A DNA stretch of 57,075 nt from Bacillota bacterium. Lineage in GTDB: Bacteria > Bacillota > Sulfobacillia > JAJZYS01 > JAJYTV01. Position numbers and translations under genes: made by a program. This document shows positions 49,558 through 57,075 of this stretch, piece by piece. The stretch spans positions 1 through 57,075 of the forward strand of contig JAJZQO010000010.1 of the NCBI GenBank assembly GCA_021847575.1, written 5' to 3'. Numbering within the stretch: the stretch's first letter is position 1; each line of letters opens with the position of its first letter. The notes beneath the pieces are model-generated. The model searched no databases and was not told where the DNA came from. It saw only the letters and a list, made by a program, of their open reading frames with translations.

Positions 49558-49562
49558 CAAAA

Positions 49563-49597
49563 CGTGCCCCCCAGGGATCAACTCCCCGGGGGGCACG
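49563..49597 (-). terminator. Intrinsic terminator of the glutamate dehydrogenase gene
   Basis: Read leftward: arms at 49597-49588 and 49572-49563 (ten pairs, CGTGCCCCCC type), followed by a TTTT run, 18 bases after the stop. Confidence 0.75.
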
Positions 49598-49614
49598 GCG
49601 GCACTCGGCCCTGT

Positions 49615-50916
49615 TCAGTCGCCCGCGCCGCGCAGGATGGCCGGCGGCACCTGGTGCTGGAAATCCAGACTGAGCCAGCCGCGGGCGGTCGCCGCCTCGG
49701 CGACGCGGTGCACCGCGACGAGGTAGGCCGCTTCGCGCATCGTCACCTTGTGCTCGTTGCGCATCTTGTAGATCGTGTCGAAGGCGTCGTTCATCATGCG
49801 CAGCAGCTTGTCGTTGACCTCGTCCTCGGGCCAATAGTAGCCCATGGTGTTCTGCACCCACTCGAAGTAGGACACCGTCACGCCGCCCGCGTTGCAGAGG
49901 ATGTCCGGGATGACGAAGATGCCGCGCTCCGCCAGGAGCTCGTCGCCTTCCGGCGTCGTCGGGCCGTTCGCCGCCTCGGCCACGATGCGGGCCTTGACCA
50001 GTTCGGCACGCTTGCCGTCGATCTGGTTCTCGAGCGCGGCGGGGACGATGACGTCCACGTCCAGGGAGAACAGGTCGTCGTTCGAGATCTCGCGGCTGCC
50101 GGGGAAGCCCTTCGTCGTCCTGTGCTCCTGCGCGTAGCGCAGCAAGGCCGGGATGTCCAGGCCGTCAGGATTGTACGCGCTGCCGCGGACGTCCGAGACC
50201 GCCACGATCTTGACGCCCGCCTCGGCGAGCAGGCGCGCGCTGTGCGTGCCCACGTTGCCAAAGCCCTGGACAGCCGCTGTCGCCTTCTTCGGGTCGATGC
50301 CCAGCCTGTCCATGGCGCGCAGCACGACGAAGAGGACGCCGCGTCCCGTCGCCGCGTCGCGGCCGAGGGAGCCCCCCAGGACGAGCGGCTTGCCGGTGAT
50401 GAAACCCGGCGTGTGGTGGCCGCGCACCTTGTCGAACTCGTCGAGCATCCAGCCCATGATCTTCGGATTCGTGTTGACGTCCGGCGCGGGGATGTCGATC
50501 TCGGGTCCCATCACCGGCGCGAGCTGGCGGATGTAGCCGCGCGACAGCTCCTCGAGCTCGCGCTCCGTGAGCGTGCCCGGATCACAAATGACGCCGCCCT
50601 TGGCGCCACCATATGGCAGACCCATGACGGCTGTCTTGAACGTCATCCACATCGAGAGGCCCTTGACTTCGTCTTCGCTGACGTCCTGGTGGAAGCGGAT
50701 GCCGCCCTTGGTCGGGCCGGTGACGTCGGTGTGCTGCGCACGGAAGCCGATGAAGGTTTGGATCGAGCCGTTTTCCATGTGCACCGGCACAGCGACCCGC
50801 GTGATGCGGAACGGCTCCTTGAAGACCTCGTAGACATCCTCGGGGAACCCGAGATTCTCCACGGCGCGATGAAGCTGCCCTTGCACAATTAGGAAGGGGT
50901 TCGTCAAGTCCGACAA
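49615..50916 (-). CDS. Glutamate dehydrogenase (NAD(P)-dependent)
   Basis: A 433-residue Glu/Leu/Phe/Val dehydrogenase of the RocG/GudB type. Substrate site GPTKGGIRFH, MTFKTAVMGLPYGGAKGGV (catalytic Lys), PAPDVNTN, and Rossmann VQGFGNVGTHSARLLAEAGVKIVAVSD are present. It deaminates glutamate to 2-oxoglutarate or the reverse. TTG start with AGGAGGAG five bases upstream. Monocistronic with its own terminator. Confidence 0.93.
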   Translation of the reverse strand: MSDLTNPFLIVQGQLHRAVENLGFPEDVYEVFKEPFRITRVAVPVHMENGSIQTFIGFRAQHTDVTGPTKGGIRFHQDVSEDEVKGLSMWMTFKTAVMGLPYGGAKGGVICDPGTLTERELEELSRGYIRQLAPVMGPEIDIPAPDVNTNPKIMGWMLDEFDKVRGHHTPGFITGKPLVLGGSLGRDAATGRGVLFVVLRAMDRLGIDPKKATAAVQGFGNVGTHSARLLAEAGVKIVAVSDVRGSAYNPDGLDIPALLRYAQEHRTTKGFPGSREISNDDLFSLDVDVIVPAALENQIDGKRAELVKARIVAEAANGPTTPEGDELLAERGIFVIPDILCNAGGVTVSYFEWVQNTMGYYWPEDEVNDKLLRMMNDAFDTIYKMRNEHKVTMREAAYLVAVHRVAEAATARGWLSLDFQHQVPPAILRGAGD

Positions 50917-50965
50917 GGTATCTCCTCCTGGTCACGGCATATCCGCCGGCCAACTTTTTGACGAC

Positions 50966-53314
50966 CTAGCGCCGCTGCGCACCACACTGTTCCCCGAGGG
51001 CCCGGAGCGCCCGTGCGAGCGCCGCCTCGGCATCCGCCTCGGTCAGCGTACGTTCGGCGCTCTGCAGGGTCAGCCGCAGGGCCAGACTCTTCTTTCCGTC
51101 CGGCACCGGCGGTCCCGTGAACACATCGAACAGCGTTTCGGCGATCAGCCACTCACCGAGCGCCGCGCGCAACACCTGCCGCAACCGCCCATAGGGTACT
51201 GCTTGATCGACAACAACTGCAAGATCCCTGATCAAAGCCGGAAAGCGCGGCAAGGCAGTGGCCTGCGGGGTCGTGCGGACCTCCAACAGCGCTGCGCTAC
51301 TCAATTCGGCGAGCCAGACCCGCTGTCCGATGTCGAGTCGCGCCGCGACGGCCGGATGAAGTTCGCCGAGCACGCCGAGCTTCACGTCGCCGCTCAGGAC
51401 CTCCGCCTGCCGGCCGGGGTGCAGGGCTGGATCAGCGCTCGGGACGAAACTCAGCCCGCCGATGCGCAGACGGCCGAGCGCCGCCTCCACATCCCCCTTG
51501 AGCGAGAAGAAGTCGACGCTCTCGGCATCGAAACGTCCGAACGGCACTCGCGTGCCCGAGAGCACCAGAGCGATCCTCTCCTCCTCCGCCACCTCGTCGC
51601 CCTTGCGGTGGAAGACCCGGCCCGCCTCGCAGAGCGCGATCTCCTGCCGGCCGCGCGCGAGGTTGTGCCGCACTGCCTGCAGGAGGCCCTGCCAGAGCGT
51701 GGTGCGCAGTGCCTGCATGTCGCCCGAGAGCGGATTCGCGATCTCCACCTCCGCCGGCCTGCCGAGCAGCAGGAGCTCCCCGGGATCGCAGAGCGAGTAG
51801 CTCAAGGCGTCGCGGTAGCCGCCCGCCTCGAACGCCGCGAGGGCCTCGACGCCGAACGCGTAGAGCGGCGGTTCCGCCACCCTGGGCGCGAGGGGAGGCA
51901 AGGTCTCGGGCAGTCGGTCGATGCCGACCGAGCGCAGCACCTCCTCGGCGACGTCCCAGGGTTCGGCCACGTCGATGCGCCAGTACGGCGGGGTGACGGC
52001 CAGCCTCGCGCCCTTGCGCTCGGCCGTGAAGCCGAGCATCGCCAGGGCATGAACCTGTTCCTCTGGGCCGAGGTCGATACCGAGCAGGCCCTGCACGTAC
52101 AGCGGGTCGACGTCGATCGGGCCCGGCGGCTGCGGCTCCTGCCCCGCCTGGACCGCACCCGGCGCCATCTGCCAGCCGATTTCCGGCAATAGCTCCGCCA
52201 TGCGGCGCATGGCCCGCGCCGGCAGGCTGCCGGGCAGGCCGTGGGCGAAGCGCTGCGCCGCCTCGCTGCGCAGGCCGAGCCGCCGCATCGCGGACGCGAT
52301 CGCGCCTGGCCTGAACAGCGCAGCCTCCAGGAAGACCTCTGCGGTGTCGGCCGAGACCTCAGCGCGCGCCGAGCCCATCATCCCCGCGAGCGCGACAGGA
52401 CCCTCCCGGTCGGCGATGACGATGTCCCCTTCTGCCAGGACCCGCACCACGCCGTCGAGCGTCTCGATCTCCTCGCCGGGCCTCGCCGAGCGCACGGCGA
52501 TGCCGCCCGCAAGGCGCCCCAGGGCGAAGGGATGCAGGGGCTGTCCCATCTCGAGCATCACGTAGTTCGTCAGGTCCACGACAGGGATGAGCGGGCGCAT
52601 GCCCGCCGCCCAGAGCATGCGCTGCACGTAAAGCGGCGTCGGCCGCTCGTCGCCGCGCACGAGTCGCGCGCCAAGGTAGAGCGGACAAAGCGACGGATCG
52701 GCCGTCACGGTGGGCACCTGCCCAGTGGTGGCAGGCTGCCAGGGCTTGGCGCCGCTGGGCAGGGGCAGCCCGAGTGCCGCCGCCAGTTCGCGCGCGACGC
52801 CCAGGATGTTCTGGCAATGCTGCGCGAAGCTGGGCGTCAGCGCAACGTCGAAGACGACTTCCGGCAGCCCGAGATATTCCGTCAGATCCTGGCCGAGCGG
52901 GGCGTCTTGGGGCAGCAGCAGGATGCCGTCGTGATCCGGGCCGATGCCGATCTCGTCCGCCGACAAGAGCATGCCCTGCGAAACCTGGCCGTGGAACTCG
53001 GCGAGGCCGAGCGTGCGGCCGTCGGGCAGTACGCTGCCCGGCGGCGCGTACGGGACGATCGCGCCAGGATGCACGTTCGGCGCCCCGGTGACGCAGATCG
53101 CTTCGCCGCGGCCCGTGCTGAGGACAACGCGCCACAGGCGCGGCGTCAGCTGCGACACCTCCTCCGCCCGCGCGACCATGGCCCCTGCGAGTCCTTGGCC
53201 GAGGCGGGACACCTCCTCCACCTCGAGACCCTGCGCGGTGAGCAGCTGCGCCACCGCCTCGGGCCCGGGCAGGCTGCGAAGGATCTGCTGAAGCCAGCTG
53301 TAAGGCACCTTCAC
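50966..53314 (-). CDS. pheT: Phenylalanyl-tRNA synthetase beta subunit
   Basis: A 782-residue subunit. N-terminal tRNA-binding EMAP-like domain (ARAEEVSQLTPRLWRVVLSTG...VTGAPNVHPGAIVPYAPPG), B3/4 editing domain, B5 domain, the catalytic-like core (FGRFDAESVDFFSLKGDVEA), and the C-terminal ferredoxin-like anticodon-binding domain (FPALIRDLAVVVDQAVPYGRLRQVLR...LRLTLQSAERTLTEADAE). GTG start, GGAGG eight bases upstream, immediately after pheS. Confidence 0.96.
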   Translation of the reverse strand: MKVPYSWLQQILRSLPGPEAVAQLLTAQGLEVEEVSRLGQGLAGAMVARAEEVSQLTPRLWRVVLSTGRGEAICVTGAPNVHPGAIVPYAPPGSVLPDGRTLGLAEFHGQVSQGMLLSADEIGIGPDHDGILLLPQDAPLGQDLTEYLGLPEVVFDVALTPSFAQHCQNILGVARELAAALGLPLPSGAKPWQPATTGQVPTVTADPSLCPLYLGARLVRGDERPTPLYVQRMLWAAGMRPLIPVVDLTNYVMLEMGQPLHPFALGRLAGGIAVRSARPGEEIETLDGVVRVLAEGDIVIADREGPVALAGMMGSARAEVSADTAEVFLEAALFRPGAIASAMRRLGLRSEAAQRFAHGLPGSLPARAMRRMAELLPEIGWQMAPGAVQAGQEPQPPGPIDVDPLYVQGLLGIDLGPEEQVHALAMLGFTAERKGARLAVTPPYWRIDVAEPWDVAEEVLRSVGIDRLPETLPPLAPRVAEPPLYAFGVEALAAFEAGGYRDALSYSLCDPGELLLLGRPAEVEIANPLSGDMQALRTTLWQGLLQAVRHNLARGRQEIALCEAGRVFHRKGDEVAEEERIALVLSGTRVPFGRFDAESVDFFSLKGDVEAALGRLRIGGLSFVPSADPALHPGRQAEVLSGDVKLGVLGELHPAVAARLDIGQRVWLAELSSAALLEVRTTPQATALPRFPALIRDLAVVVDQAVPYGRLRQVLRAALGEWLIAETLFDVFTGPPVPDGKKSLALRLTLQSAERTLTEADAEAALARALRALGEQCGAQRR

Positions 53315-53317
53315 ATC

Positions 53318-54361
53318 TCAGGCCTCCGATCCCTGGAACTGGCTCAGAAAACGCAAGTCGCTCGTGTAGAGGAGGCGCACGTCGTCGATGCCGTAGTGCA
53401 GCATCGCCGTGCGCTCGATGCCGAGGCCGAAGGCGAAGCCCGTGCAGCGCGCGGGGTCGTAGCCGCCCTCGCGCAGCACGTGCGGGTGGACCATGCCGCT
53501 GCCCAGCACCTCGATGAAGCCGGTGCCCTTGCAGACGCGGCAACCCTTGCCGCCGCAGAACGGACAGCCGACGTCGAGCTCCGCCGACGGCTCGGTGAAG
53601 GGGAAGTAGCTTGGGCGCAGCCGCAGGCGCACGTCGGCGCCGAACAGGCGCCGGGCGAACTCGTACAAGGTCGCCTTGAGATGGTGCATGCCGATCCCCT
53701 CGCCGACCGCCAGCCCCTCGATCTGATGGAAGACGGGCGAATGGGTGACGTCGTCGTCGCGCCTGTAGACGCGGCCCGGGCAGATGACGCGCAGCGGGTT
53801 CGGCGCATGCTCCCGCATGGCCCGCACCTGGACGGGCGACGTGTGCGTGCGCAGGAGCAGCCCCGGCAGATCGCTCAGGTAGAAGGTGTCCTGCATCTCG
53901 CGCGCCGGGTGGTCCGCCGGAATGTTGAGCGCCTCGAAGTTGAGGTGCTCGCTCTCCACCTCGGGCCCCTGGGCAACACTGAAGCCGATCTCGCGCAACA
54001 CGTGCACGAGCTCCGCCTCCGCCATGCGCAAAGGGTGCGGCCCTCCGACCGCCCGCGGCCGCCCGGGCAGGGTGACATCCAGCCGCTCCTGCGCGAGGCG
54101 CAGGCTCATGGCCTCCTCCTCGAGCCTGCGCTCGCGCTCGCCAAGCGTGGCCTCGATCTCGTCGCGCAGCTGGTTCAACGCGAGCCCCAAGCTCCGCCGC
54201 TCCTCGGGCGCCACGTCCTTGATCGAGCGCAGGGCGTCGACGATCGGCCCCTTGCGACCAAGCCACGCGGTGCGCGCCGCCTGGATGCCCTCAAGGTCCG
54301 TCGCCGCCGCGAGCGCGGCAAGGGCACTCTCCCGAAGTTCCTCGACACTGCTGCCCGCCAA
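53318..54361 (-). CDS. pheS: Phenylalanyl-tRNA synthetase alpha subunit
   Basis: A 347-residue class II catalytic subunit: N-terminal coiled coil, motif 1 region HPLRMAEAELVHVLREIGFSVAQGPEVE, motif 2 FRAREMQDTFYL-type ADHPAREMQDTFYL, CPGRVYRRDDDVTHSPVFHQIEG, the CPFCGGKGCRVCKGTGF cysteine cluster common in this subtype, and motif 3 GFAFGLGIERTAML. TTG start at 54361, eight bases after GGGAGG and just past the T-box terminator; the longer open frame runs into the leader RNA and is not coding. Confidence 0.95.
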   Translation of the reverse strand: MAGSSVEELRESALAALAAATDLEGIQAARTAWLGRKGPIVDALRSIKDVAPEERRSLGLALNQLRDEIEATLGERERRLEEEAMSLRLAQERLDVTLPGRPRAVGGPHPLRMAEAELVHVLREIGFSVAQGPEVESEHLNFEALNIPADHPAREMQDTFYLSDLPGLLLRTHTSPVQVRAMREHAPNPLRVICPGRVYRRDDDVTHSPVFHQIEGLAVGEGIGMHHLKATLYEFARRLFGADVRLRLRPSYFPFTEPSAELDVGCPFCGGKGCRVCKGTGFIEVLGSGMVHPHVLREGGYDPARCTGFAFGLGIERTAMLHYGIDDVRLLYTSDLRFLSQFQGSEA

Positions 54362-54394
54362 TGGCGCCGCCTCCCTGCCCCACTCAAGCAAAAC

Positions 54395-54655
54395 GGACCT
54401 CGTCCCCATCTGGGACGAAGTCCAAAGACTCCGCGGTACCACCCGCATTGGGCCCGCAGGCCCCGCTCCGCCAGGCCGACACCCGGCCGTCCCTCTCACG
54501 GGGGACATGCGCCGCCCCTACTGCTGCTTCAAGGCGGAACTCGGGAGTGAACTTCACGGCGCCGTCGCGCAGGACGCTTTCAATCGCGTCGTCCTTCCCT
54601 GTCGCGCGCCGCCCACGCCGCTACTCTCTCCGTCATCGCTGCTCGACGCAAGTAT
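54395..54655 (-). ncRNA. T-box riboswitch leader of pheST (Phe specifier UUC)
   Basis: Read leftward, the T-box consensus GGGTGGTACCGCGG (54444-54431) is followed by a terminator whose arms are 54423-54412 and 54406-54395, then GTTTT. Upstream, the specifier context is GAAG-TTC-ACTCCCGAG with TTC (Phe) at 54551-54549. Uncharged tRNA-Phe would pair with both sites and open the terminator. The 5' boundary is approximate. Confidence 0.9.
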
Positions 54656-54675
54656 ATTGGCGGCCGCGCACGCTG

Positions 54676-55422
54676 TCAAAGCATCCCTGCGTACGTCCGG
54701 CTCAACAGGATCGCGGCGGCCTGCGCGACATTGAGCGACTCGCTGCCCTGCCGCATCGGGATCGCGATCCGCCTGCCGAGGCCGATCGCCGTGCCCTGCC
54801 CCTCGTTGCCGAGCACCAGGACGCCGGCCCCGGGCGGCGGCCAGTCCCGGGCGATCGGCTGCCCGTCTGCGGCCGCCACGAAAATGGGCCTTGACTGCCG
54901 CCCGAGCTCCGCCTCCAGATCCTCGACCGCGGCGACGGGCAGGTCCAGCAAGGCGCCGGCCGCCGCACGGTACGCGCGCGTCGAGCAGGGTGCGGCCCCC
55001 CCTCGCCGGTACCAGATGCCGCTCGCGGCAAACGCCCGCGCCGAGCGGGCGATCGCGCCGAAATTCCAAGGATCCTGCACGCCGTCCAGCACCACGAGCC
55101 AGCCCTCGCCCTGCAGGCAGTCCTCCGGCGTATGCTCCGGCAGCCGCACGACAGCCAGCACGCCCTGATGTGACGGTCCCTGCGCGAGCCGCTCCATCTC
55201 GCCGTCCGCGATGCCCTGCGCCTTGGGGTGGCCCTGCACGCGCATGAGGTCTTCCCGCGGCAAGGGGCGCGACACGAGGTGCGGCGACCAGAGCAGCAGC
55301 TCGATCGACGCCGAGCGAGACACCGCCTCCGCGACGAGGCGTGCCCCCTCGACGACAACGCGGCCGGTCACCCGGCCGCGCCTCACGTCGCGCAGGTATG
55401 TGCGGCTTGCCGCGCTGAGCAC
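54676..55422 (-). CDS. SpoU/TrmH-family RNA 2'-O-methyltransferase
   Basis: About 248 residues with the SPOUT knot motifs: LDGVQDPWNFGAIARSARAF (motif 1), GVLVLGNEGQG (motif 2) and IPMRQGSESLNVAQAAAILL (motif 3), after an N-terminal substrate-binding domain (RVVVEGARLVAEAVSR). Methylates a ribose in rRNA or tRNA using SAM. GTG start four bases after the rplT stop; the same order (rplT then an rRNA methylase) is common in Firmicutes before pheST. Confidence 0.88.
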   Translation of the reverse strand: MLSAASRTYLRDVRRGRVTGRVVVEGARLVAEAVSRSASIELLLWSPHLVSRPLPREDLMRVQGHPKAQGIADGEMERLAQGPSHQGVLAVVRLPEHTPEDCLQGEGWLVVLDGVQDPWNFGAIARSARAFAASGIWYRRGGAAPCSTRAYRAAAGALLDLPVAAVEDLEAELGRQSRPIFVAAADGQPIARDWPPPGAGVLVLGNEGQGTAIGLGRRIAIPMRQGSESLNVAQAAAILLSRTYAGML

Positions 55423-55426
55423 GGCC

Positions 55427-55786
55427 CTAGCGGACGAGGCTCGACTTGGCGGTCTCGACGAGCGCGGTGAACGCCTGCTGGTCCCGCACCGCGAGATCCG
55501 CGAGCAGCTTGCGGTTGATCTCGACGCCGGCACGCCTCAGGCCGTTCATGAAGCGGCTGTAGCTGAGGCCCTGCGCCCGCGAGGCCGCGTTGATGCGCGC
55601 GATCCAGAGGCGGCGGAAGTCGCCCTTGCGCTCACGCCGGTGCTGGTAGGAGTACCAGAGGGCGTGCATGACGGCTTCGTTGGCCGGGCGGAACAGGCGG
55701 TGACGGGAACCCCAGTACCCGCGCGCCAGCTTGAGGATCTTCTTGTGGCGGCGGTGCGCCGTCACACCCTTCTTGATGCGTGCCAT
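55427..55786 (-). CDS. rplT: Ribosomal protein bL20
   Basis: A 119-residue basic protein: [20 protein letters not shown] with [58 protein letters not shown]. Full length. In Bacillus L20 represses its own operon through the infC leader, so the terminator-like structure upstream may be its target. Confidence 0.97.
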   Translation of the reverse strand: MARIKKGVTAHRRHKKILKLARGYWGSRHRLFRPANEAVMHALWYSYQHRRERKGDFRRLWIARINAASRAQGLSYSRFMNGLRRAGVEINRKLLADLAVRDQQAFTALVETAKSSLVR

Positions 55787-55801
55787 GGCGGCAAAACCCC
55801 C

Positions 55802-55999
55802 TTAGTTGTACGGAAGCAGACGCTCGACCCGCTTCTGGTCGGACTTCGAGACGTAGGCGTAGCGGTGCAGGTCGGACATGCGCTTCGACGCCTTCTTCGT
55901 CAGGATGTGGCGCGCATGGCTCTTCGAGCGCTTGAACAGGCCGCTCCCGGTGCGGCGGAACCGCTTGGCCGCCGCCCGGTTCGTCTTCATCTTCGGCAT
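55802..55999 (-). CDS. rpmI: Ribosomal protein bL35
   Basis: A 65-residue protein: [40 protein letters not shown]. The ATG at 55999, seven bases after AAGGGTG, gives the standard N-terminus; the GTG two codons upstream is less likely. Second gene of infC-rpmI-rplT. Confidence 0.96.
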   Translation of the reverse strand: MPKMKTNRAAAKRFRRTGSGLFKRSKSHARHILTKKASKRMSDLHRYAYVSKSDQKRVERLLPYN

Positions 56000-56001
56000 C
56001 C

Positions 56002-56529
56002 TCACGCACCCTTTGTGTGATCCGTCTTGGGAACGAAGAACATGATCATGTTGCGCCCTTCGACGCGGGGCGGCCGCTCCACGGTTGCGATATCCTGCAG
56101 GAAGGTCACCAGGCGGTCCAGCACCTCGCGGCCAAGGTCCGTATGGACGATCTCGCGTCCCCGGAACATGATCGTGGCCTTGACGCGGTCGCCGTCCTTG
56201 AGGAAGCGCTCGGCGTTGCGCGCCTTGACCTCAAAGTCGTGGTCGTCGATGCGAGGCCTCAGCTTGACCTCTTTGATCGTCACCTGGTGCTGCCGCTTGC
56301 GCGCTTCACGATCTTTCTTGGCCTGCTCGTAGCGGTAACGGCCGTAGTCCATGATGCGGCAGACCGGCGGCTTCGCGGACGGGGCCACTTCGACGAGATC
56401 GAGATTCCTCTCGGCGGCGAGGCGCAGCGCGTCACGGATGGGAAACACCCCTAGCTGCTCGCCCTCCTGCGTGACGACACGCACTTCGCGCACACGAATC
56501 TCCTCGTTGACCCTCAAGTCCTTGCTGAT
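56002..56529 (-). CDS. infC: Translation initiation factor IF-3 with a probable ATC start codon
   Basis: A 175-residue IF-3: the N-domain [46 protein letters not shown], linker, and C-domain [25 protein letters not shown]...[14 protein letters not shown]. The frame starts at ATC (56529), seven bases after a strong GGAGGTG, giving the family start [12 protein letters not shown] at 56517 is the nearest ordinary start but has no ribosome site. Rare infC start codons allow IF-3 to autoregulate in other bacteria. Confidence 0.93.
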   Translation of the reverse strand: MSKDLRVNEEIRVREVRVVTQEGEQLGVFPIRDALRLAAERNLDLVEVAPSAKPPVCRIMDYGRYRYEQAKKDREARKRQHQVTIKEVKLRPRIDDHDFEVKARNAERFLKDGDRVKATIMFRGREIVHTDLGREVLDRLVTFLQDIATVERPPRVEGRNMIMFFVPKTDHTKGA

Positions 56530-56555
56530 TCGACGTCACCTCCGAAAAAGAGTGC

Positions 56556-56584
56556 AAAAAACGGGACGGGCTTATGCCCCTCCC
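56556..56584 (-). terminator. Terminator-like hairpin in the infC leader (attenuator)
   Basis: Read leftward, arms 56584-56576 and 56571-56563 (eight of nine pairs, loop of four) are followed by six T residues, about 15 bases before the infC ribosome site. Consistent with leader-controlled attenuation of the infC operon. Confidence 0.7.
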
Positions 56585-56666
56585 GGTTCGGGATCTCTCC
56601 CTGCAACCCGGGTAGCTGCCGTGTGGCGCGCCGGGTGAGAAGCGGCGGGGCTTCTGCTTGCTTGGT

Positions 56667-56695
56667 AGCGTAACACAGGGCGTCAGGGCGGTCAA
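56667..56695 (-). promoter_or_regulatory. Promoter of infC-rpmI-rplT
   Basis: Read leftward: TTGACC (56695-56690), 17 bases, TACGCT (56672-56667), preceded by TGT (extended -10). The leader to infC would be about 130 bases. Confidence 0.6.
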
Positions 56696-56862
56696 CGAAA
56701 CCTCGTCCAGAGGCACCGTTTCTACGGACGCAACGGGCTCGCGATGGCCAGAGCCGAGGCGCAAGCACATGCAACGAGGATTGCCATTGTGGAGACGTCG
56801 CCACCTGTGCCTGGCAGCCATGCGCTGACACATTGGCCCGAGTTGCTCGGACTCGGACAGGC

Positions 56863-57066
56863 CTATTCGGGAGCACGTCGCACGACGCTTTGCGCCAAGT
56901 CGCGACACTCGGACAGGGCCTCGGCGAAAGCCGGCTGCTCGCCCGTTGCCAGTTCATCCAGGTAGGCCCAGTCAACGTGCTCCCATTGTGCCGCCATCAT
57001 CTGCACGGCCCACTCCCTCGATGCACTGTCAGACCAGTAGACAGCGGTGCGCAGCCTATCCGCCAT
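56863..57066 (-). CDS. Hypothetical small protein at the window edge
   Basis: Sixty-seven codons: RTAVYWSDSASREWAVQMMAAQWEHVDWAYLDELATGEQPAFAEALSEC and more. Composition is protein-like (Trp, Glu, Ala-rich helices) and unlike a shadow frame. The upstream part lies outside the window, so it may be the C-terminal end of a longer protein. No family recognised. Confidence 0.35.
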   Translation of the reverse strand: MADRLRTAVYWSDSASREWAVQMMAAQWEHVDWAYLDELATGEQPAFAEALSECRDLAQSVVRRAPE

Positions 57067-57075
57067 GATGTCTTC

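Overview
The window reads as a chromosomal segment of a high-GC, endospore-forming Firmicute (Bacillota). Evidence: a T-box leader in front of pheST, an infC-rpmI-rplT operon with a terminator-like leader, the SigI/RsgI pair, YunB, a BofC-like protein, MutS2, YebC, AGGAGG-type ribosome sites with many TTG/GTG starts, and SigA-like promoters. A tusA-SQR-DUF1641-DsrE cluster and the G+C content (about two thirds by eye) resemble acidophilic or sulfur-handling relatives such as Sulfobacillus or Alicyclobacillus. The genus is an inference.

Layout. 1-5.6 kb: GNAT acetyltransferase, dead IS256-family transposase, sulfur cluster, IS607/IS1182-type remnants, TVP38 membrane protein. 5.7-7.2 kb: histidine kinase and single-domain response regulator. 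7.5-11.8 kb: propionate/methylmalonyl-CoA operon (mutase large subunit, epimerase, carboxyltransferase, small subunit, biotin carrier). 12.1-19.1 kb: one long leftward run: nadE, yebC, bofC-like, ruvCAB, DUF2905, sigI-rsgI, yajC. 19.3-24.7 kb: aspartylglucosaminidase-like hydrolase, tiny zinc-ribbon protein, glyoxylate shunt (aceA, aceB), HEYHH metalloprotein. 25-30 kb: ECF sigma factor with membrane partner, a patchwork holding a copied yunB end, a MazEF-type toxin-antitoxin pair, yunB, and a CheC-like protein. 30-34.6 kb: PadR regulator with an operator that covers its promoter, tyrS, and a PBP1A with an unusual C-terminal beta domain. 34.7-44.9 kb: MarR-controlled drug exporter with two adaptor proteins, peptidoglycan-binding protein, tyrosine phenol-lyase, mutS2, DUF421. 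44.9-49.6 kb: lower-GC accessory island with a three-gene overlapping HEPN cassette, a truncated winged-helix gene, a secreted protein and IS701/IS21 debris. 49.6-57 kb: glutamate dehydrogenase, pheST with its T-box, a SpoU methyltransferase, and rplT-rpmI-infC.

Metabolic logic: methylmalonyl-CoA interconversion, the glyoxylate shunt, glutamate dehydrogenase and tyrosine phenol-lyase together suggest growth on amino acids, acetate or propionate. The sulfur cluster suggests handling of sulfide or sulfane sulfur. The strongest candidate for an undescribed system is the overlapping gene trio at 45.4-46.8 kb. The most unusual single gene is the PBP1A fusion.
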